Source: Halobacteriales archaeon QS_9_70_65 (lineage in GTDB: Archaea; Halobacteriota; Halobacteria; Halobacteriales; Haloarculaceae). From it: DNA of 8,372 nucleotides. The translations under genes were made by a program, and so were the position numbers. Position 1 is the first letter of the stretch; each line of letters begins with the position of its first letter. This document shows positions 5,663-8,372 of the stretch, one piece after another. The notes beneath the pieces are model-generated. The model was not told where the DNA came from. It ran no database searches and saw only the letters and a program-made list of their open reading frames with translations. Location of the stretch: positions 1 to 8,372 of the forward strand of contig PXSC01000116.1 of the NCBI GenBank assembly GCA_003023535.1, in the 5' to 3' direction.

Positions 5663-6457
5663 CTAGACGCCGCGGGTCTGCAGCTGCTCGTCCTCGTCGA
5701 GGTCGTCGTTGGCCCGGCCCGTCATCCCCTTGCCGATGCCCTTGGCGATGTCGCGCAGCCGCTCGGGGTCGTCGTAGTTGTTGACCGCCTCGACGACGGC
5801 GGTGCCCATCGCGGTGGGGTCCTCGGCGCCGAAGATGCCGGAGCCGACGAAGATGCCGTCACAGCCCTCGTGCTCGCGGGCCCACTCGTCGCGCTCCTCG
5901 TAGCTCATGCCGTCGAGCTTCCGGACCGCGCGCTGGATGTTCCGCTGGTGGGTGACCGCCTGGTTGACGTCGCCGGTGCCGGCTTCGCCCTTCGTGCGGA
6001 TCATCGCCGCGCCCTCGTCGATGCGCCGCAGCGCCTCCTGCAGGTTGCGGGCGCCGCAGACGAACGGCGCGGTGAACTCCCGCTTGTCGATGTGGTAGCG
6101 CTCGTCAGCCTCCGTCAGCACCTCGGATTCGTCGACCATGTCGGCGCCGGCCGCCTCCAGAATCTGCGCCTCGGCGCGGTGGCCGATGCGGGCCTTCCCC
6201 ATCACCGGCAGCGACACCTCGTCGATGATCTCCTCCAGCGCCCCGGGGTCGGCCATCCGGGCGACGCCGCCGCGCTTGCGGATGTCGGCCGGCACCGACT
6301 CGAGGTGCATCACCGCGACCGCGCCGGCGTCCTCGGCGACGCGGGCCTGCTCGCGGGAGACGACGTCCATGATGACGCCGCCCTTCTGCATCTTGGCGAA
6401 ACCGCGCTTGACCAGTTCGGTCCCCCGACGGAGTTCATCGAGATCCGTTTCACTCAT
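5663..6457 (-). CDS. pdxS: Pyridoxal 5'-phosphate synthase subunit PdxS (Pdx1), with an internal in-frame deletion
   Basis: PdxS joins ribose 5-phosphate, glyceraldehyde 3-phosphate and ammonia (from PdxT) to make PLP. Visible family hallmarks are [11 protein letters not shown] (22-32, catalytic D31), [10 protein letters not shown] (84-93, K88), MVDESEVL (107-114), PFVCGARNL (131-139), RTKGEAGTG (154-162, K156) and [12 protein letters not shown] (203-214). The protein has 264 residues; relatives have about 294-302. The loss is one block: EWAREH (191-196) runs straight into [10 protein letters not shown], whereas in B. subtilis PdxS some 37 residues lie between, including the VVNFAAGG phosphate-binding loop and TPADAALMM. 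That removes roughly one beta/alpha unit of the (beta-alpha)8 barrel, so activity is doubtful. The frame is otherwise intact. The ATG at 6457 lies 28 bases after a TATA element. No pdxT is in the window. Confidence 0.95.
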   Translation of the reverse strand: MSETDLDELRRGTELVKRGFAKMQKGGVIMDVVSREQARVAEDAGAVAVMHLESVPADIRKRGGVARMADPGALEEIIDEVSLPVMGKARIGHRAEAQILEAAGADMVDESEVLTEADERYHIDKREFTAPFVCGARNLQEALRRIDEGAAMIRTKGEAGTGDVNQAVTHQRNIQRAVRKLDGMSYEERDEWAREHEGCDGIFVGSGIFGAEDPTAMGTAVVEAVNNYDDPERLRDIAKGIGKGMTGRANDDLDEDEQLQTRGV

Positions 6458-6479
6458 ACACGTACAGAGGGGTTGGACG

Positions 6480-6488
6480 CACTTAACG
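6480..6488 (-). promoter_or_regulatory. TATA element of pdxS
   Basis: CGTTAAGTG on the minus strand is centred about 28 bases before the pdxS ATG at 6457, which predicts a leaderless mRNA. It lies in the 107-base divergent region shared with the DUF1405 gene. Confidence 0.5.
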
Positions 6489-6533
6489 GGTGTCGTTCGC
6501 CCCCTCCGTTTCCGGCTGTCGGCGCGGCGTGGG

Positions 6534-6541
6534 TGTTTTTG
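6534..6541 (+). promoter_or_regulatory. TATA-like element of the DUF1405 gene
   Basis: GTGTTTTTG, the only T-run in this region, sits about 27 bases before the ATG at 6565. It supports a leaderless start there rather than the in-frame ATG at 6490. Confidence 0.45.
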
Positions 6542-6564
6542 TCCGCCGCGCCGCTGTGTCGGGC

Positions 6565-7314
6565 ATGAGCATCCGGACTCGCGCCGGCGCGGTCGTCGAC
6601 CGGGGACGGGCGCTGCTGGAGTCGGACGTCCCCCGCGAGGACCTGCCGCGGTACGTCGCGCCGCTGCCGGAGTCGCTGGAGAACCTCGGGCTCAACCTCG
6701 CGTGGCTAATCGTCGCCGTCAATCTCGCCGGTACCGCTTTCGGCTTCTACTACTACCGGGTTCAGTTCGCCCGTACGCCCGTCGAGATGTGGGCGTTCAT
6801 CCCCGACAGCCCGATGGCGACGCTGCTCATCGCGCTCGCGCTGGCCGCCTGGAAGCTGGACCGCCAGCAGGAGTGGCTCACCGCCCTCGCGTTCTACGGA
6901 AACATCGTCCTCGGCGGCTGGACGGTGTACGTCCACCTGGCGTTCTGGCCGGCGTTCACGGAGATGGGGATCCGCCCCGCCATGCGGCAGTTCCTCATCT
7001 GGAGCCACGCCGCGATGGTGCTGCAAGCGTTCCTGCTGCACCGCATCGGCGACTTCCGCCCCCGCGCGGTCGGCGTCGCGACGCTGTGGTACGCGGTCAA
7101 CGCGACCGTCGACTACCTCGTTCCGGTGCGTGGCGACCCCCACCACACCATCATCCCGCTGCGAGACGACGCCCCGGTCGGGCTCGGCGCCGACGCCCTC
7201 GGCGTCGCCGGCGCCGGGGCGTTCGCGCTGCTCGTCGTCTCGATCTACCTCGCGATGCTCACCCACGTCGAGAAGCGGCGCTCGCGCCGGGGGCCCGACT
7301 CGCTCGGCGACTGA
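6565..7314 (+). CDS. DUF1405 family integral membrane protein
   Basis: The 249-residue protein has about six predicted membrane helices (about 43-63, 84-97, 105-127, 142-160, 169-187, 213-233). It carries the family-like motifs GFYYYRVQF (60-68), [10 protein letters not shown] (79-88) and YAVNATVDY (176-184). DUF1405 proteins occur in haloarchaea and Bacillus-type bacteria and have no established activity known to me. The conserved polar residues inside the helices suggest a real site, but nothing more can be said. The N-terminal 40 residues are soluble and charged, and the C-terminus ends in a basic stretch (HVEKRRSRR) that is probably cytoplasmic. The ATG at 6565 is chosen over the one at 6490 because of TATA spacing and because the extra 25 residues look non-coding. 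It is divergent from pdxS; a functional link is not implied. Confidence 0.9.
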   Translation: MSIRTRAGAVVDRGRALLESDVPREDLPRYVAPLPESLENLGLNLAWLIVAVNLAGTAFGFYYYRVQFARTPVEMWAFIPDSPMATLLIALALAAWKLDRQQEWLTALAFYGNIVLGGWTVYVHLAFWPAFTEMGIRPAMRQFLIWSHAAMVLQAFLLHRIGDFRPRAVGVATLWYAVNATVDYLVPVRGDPHHTIIPLRDDAPVGLGADALGVAGAGAFALLVVSIYLAMLTHVEKRRSRRGPDSLGD

Positions 7315-7786
7315 CCTCCCGGCGGGAACGTCAGCGGCCAACTATAATGTTCGATACACGTACAGAACGGTTACCATGTCATCACTTACACCGCCATTCA
7401 GGCCGTGAGACCCGGCCTCGGCTGCACGATCCGTGGTAACGTCTCTCGGTTCCTGTTCGAAATATGAGGATATTTACGCGCGCGGCCACTACCATGTCGA
7501 ACGGAACAGCGCCGCAGACGTACCTCCACACCCCGACTCGATCATGATATATACGACTCCGAACGCCGAGCCGGTGTCGCTCACGGATACCCCGCCGCTC
7601 CTGACGGTCCCTGCGGTTCCGCTTCTGGTGGTGGGGTCTCCTCCGGTACGGGCTGTCGGCGGTCGCCGCCCGCTACCGCGGCGTCCGGGAGCTACCTCTG
7701 CCGGGCATCGGGACCGTCAGGTTCCGCGTCGTCACGCACTGACGGATCGGCAGCGCCCGCTCCTCGGCGTTCCCACAGGGCCGCCG
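7315..7786. other. Interval between convergent genes, with orphan promoter-like elements and mini-ORFs
   Basis: These 472 bases between the DUF1405 gene and the minus-strand winged-helix gene contain no intact gene. CTATAATG (7342-7349) precedes a 10-codon ORF (7376-7408, MSSLTPPFRP). A second AT-rich element, ATATTTACG (7470-7478), precedes a 17-codon ORF (7494-7547, MSNGTAPQTYLHTPTRS). Both mini-ORFs begin ACCATGTC. They could be leader peptides or remnants of longer genes. From 7544 onward the sequence looks like a frameshifted small gene, listed separately. No terminator T-run is seen. Confidence 0.4.
7544..7742 (+). pseudogene. Candidate small gene interrupted by a frameshift near 7600
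   Basis: From the ATG at 7544 the frame reads MIYTTPNAEPVSLTDTPPLL. Near 7600 the coding signal passes to the next frame, which reads SLRFRFWWWGLLRYGLSAVA, then ARYRGVRELPLPGIGTVRFR and VVTH before TGA at 7740-7742. In that second segment (7605-7739) 42 of 45 codons end in G or C, against about 27 of 46 in the competing plus-strand frame, which is the usual haloarchaeal coding signature. The total span is 199 bases (3n+1), so one base change would restore an approximately 65-residue protein with an aromatic, partly hydrophobic middle. I do not recognise the family. The second segment has no start codon of its own and is preceded by an in-frame TGA (7602-7604). It may be a pseudogene or a sequencing error. 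Confidence 0.35.
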
Positions 7787-8365
<579 letters not shown>

Positions 8366-8372
8366 GATCGAG

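Noticed and set aside
6456..6468. 13-base direct repeat ATACACGTACAGA, shared with 7354-7366
   Set aside because: One such match is not surprising in 8 kb on two strands, and the two contexts have opposite orientation relative to their nearest start codons.
6490..6564. Upstream in-frame ATG giving the DUF1405 protein 25 extra residues
   Set aside because: The extra segment is not protein-like and contains the probable TATA element; the ATG at 6565 has the right leaderless spacing.
6138..7439. A 433-codon plus-strand frame across pdxS and the DUF1405 gene
   Set aside because: It is a shadow frame: half lies antisense to pdxS and half is out of frame with the DUF1405 gene.

Overview
The window reads as chromosome of an extremely halophilic archaeon (class Halobacteria). 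The evidence is high GC with strong G/C preference at third codon positions, acidic proteins rich in Asp and Glu, a transcription factor B gene, archaeal TATA boxes placed 25-30 bases before start codons (leaderless mRNAs), and small protein families typical of haloarchaea (DUF357, DUF1405, winged-helix regulators). Genus cannot be fixed from this alone. There is no tRNA, rRNA, CRISPR array, insertion sequence or other recognisable mobile element.

Left part (1-4103), all on the minus strand: a TFB gene cut by the window edge (1-672); a 560-base interval holding two candidate TFB promoters and a doubtful small secreted-protein ORF (794-1054); a three-helix membrane protein (1235-1540) behind a winged-helix regulator (1597-1872); a DUF357 protein (1923-2207); and a 616-residue membrane protein made of four tandem copies of a four-helix unit (2253-4103).

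Middle (4104-5662), plus strand: a divergent promoter region with a perfect 7-bp inverted repeat over a TATA-like element; an SCP2-like (sterol-carrier-type) gene broken by a frameshifting internal deletion (4317-4677); a GCGAG-rich intergenic stretch with two perfect hairpins; and an intact response regulator with a receiver and a winged-helix output domain (5000-5662).

Right part (5663-8372): pdxS on the minus strand, its stop codon abutting that of the response regulator, and lacking about 37 internal residues including the conserved NFAAGG loop; a divergent DUF1405 membrane protein gene (6565-7314); a 470-base interval with orphan promoters, mini-ORFs and a frameshifted small gene (7544-7742); and a winged-helix protein on the minus strand running to the window edge (7787-8365).

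The main oddity is that two ordinary conserved genes (SCP2-like and pdxS) each lack an internal block, while one or two small genes look frameshifted. This is either real local gene decay or a series of assembly errors; the reads would decide. I see no clear new defence or mobile system. The best candidates for unstudied biology are the four-fold repeat membrane protein and the regulator/membrane-protein pair.
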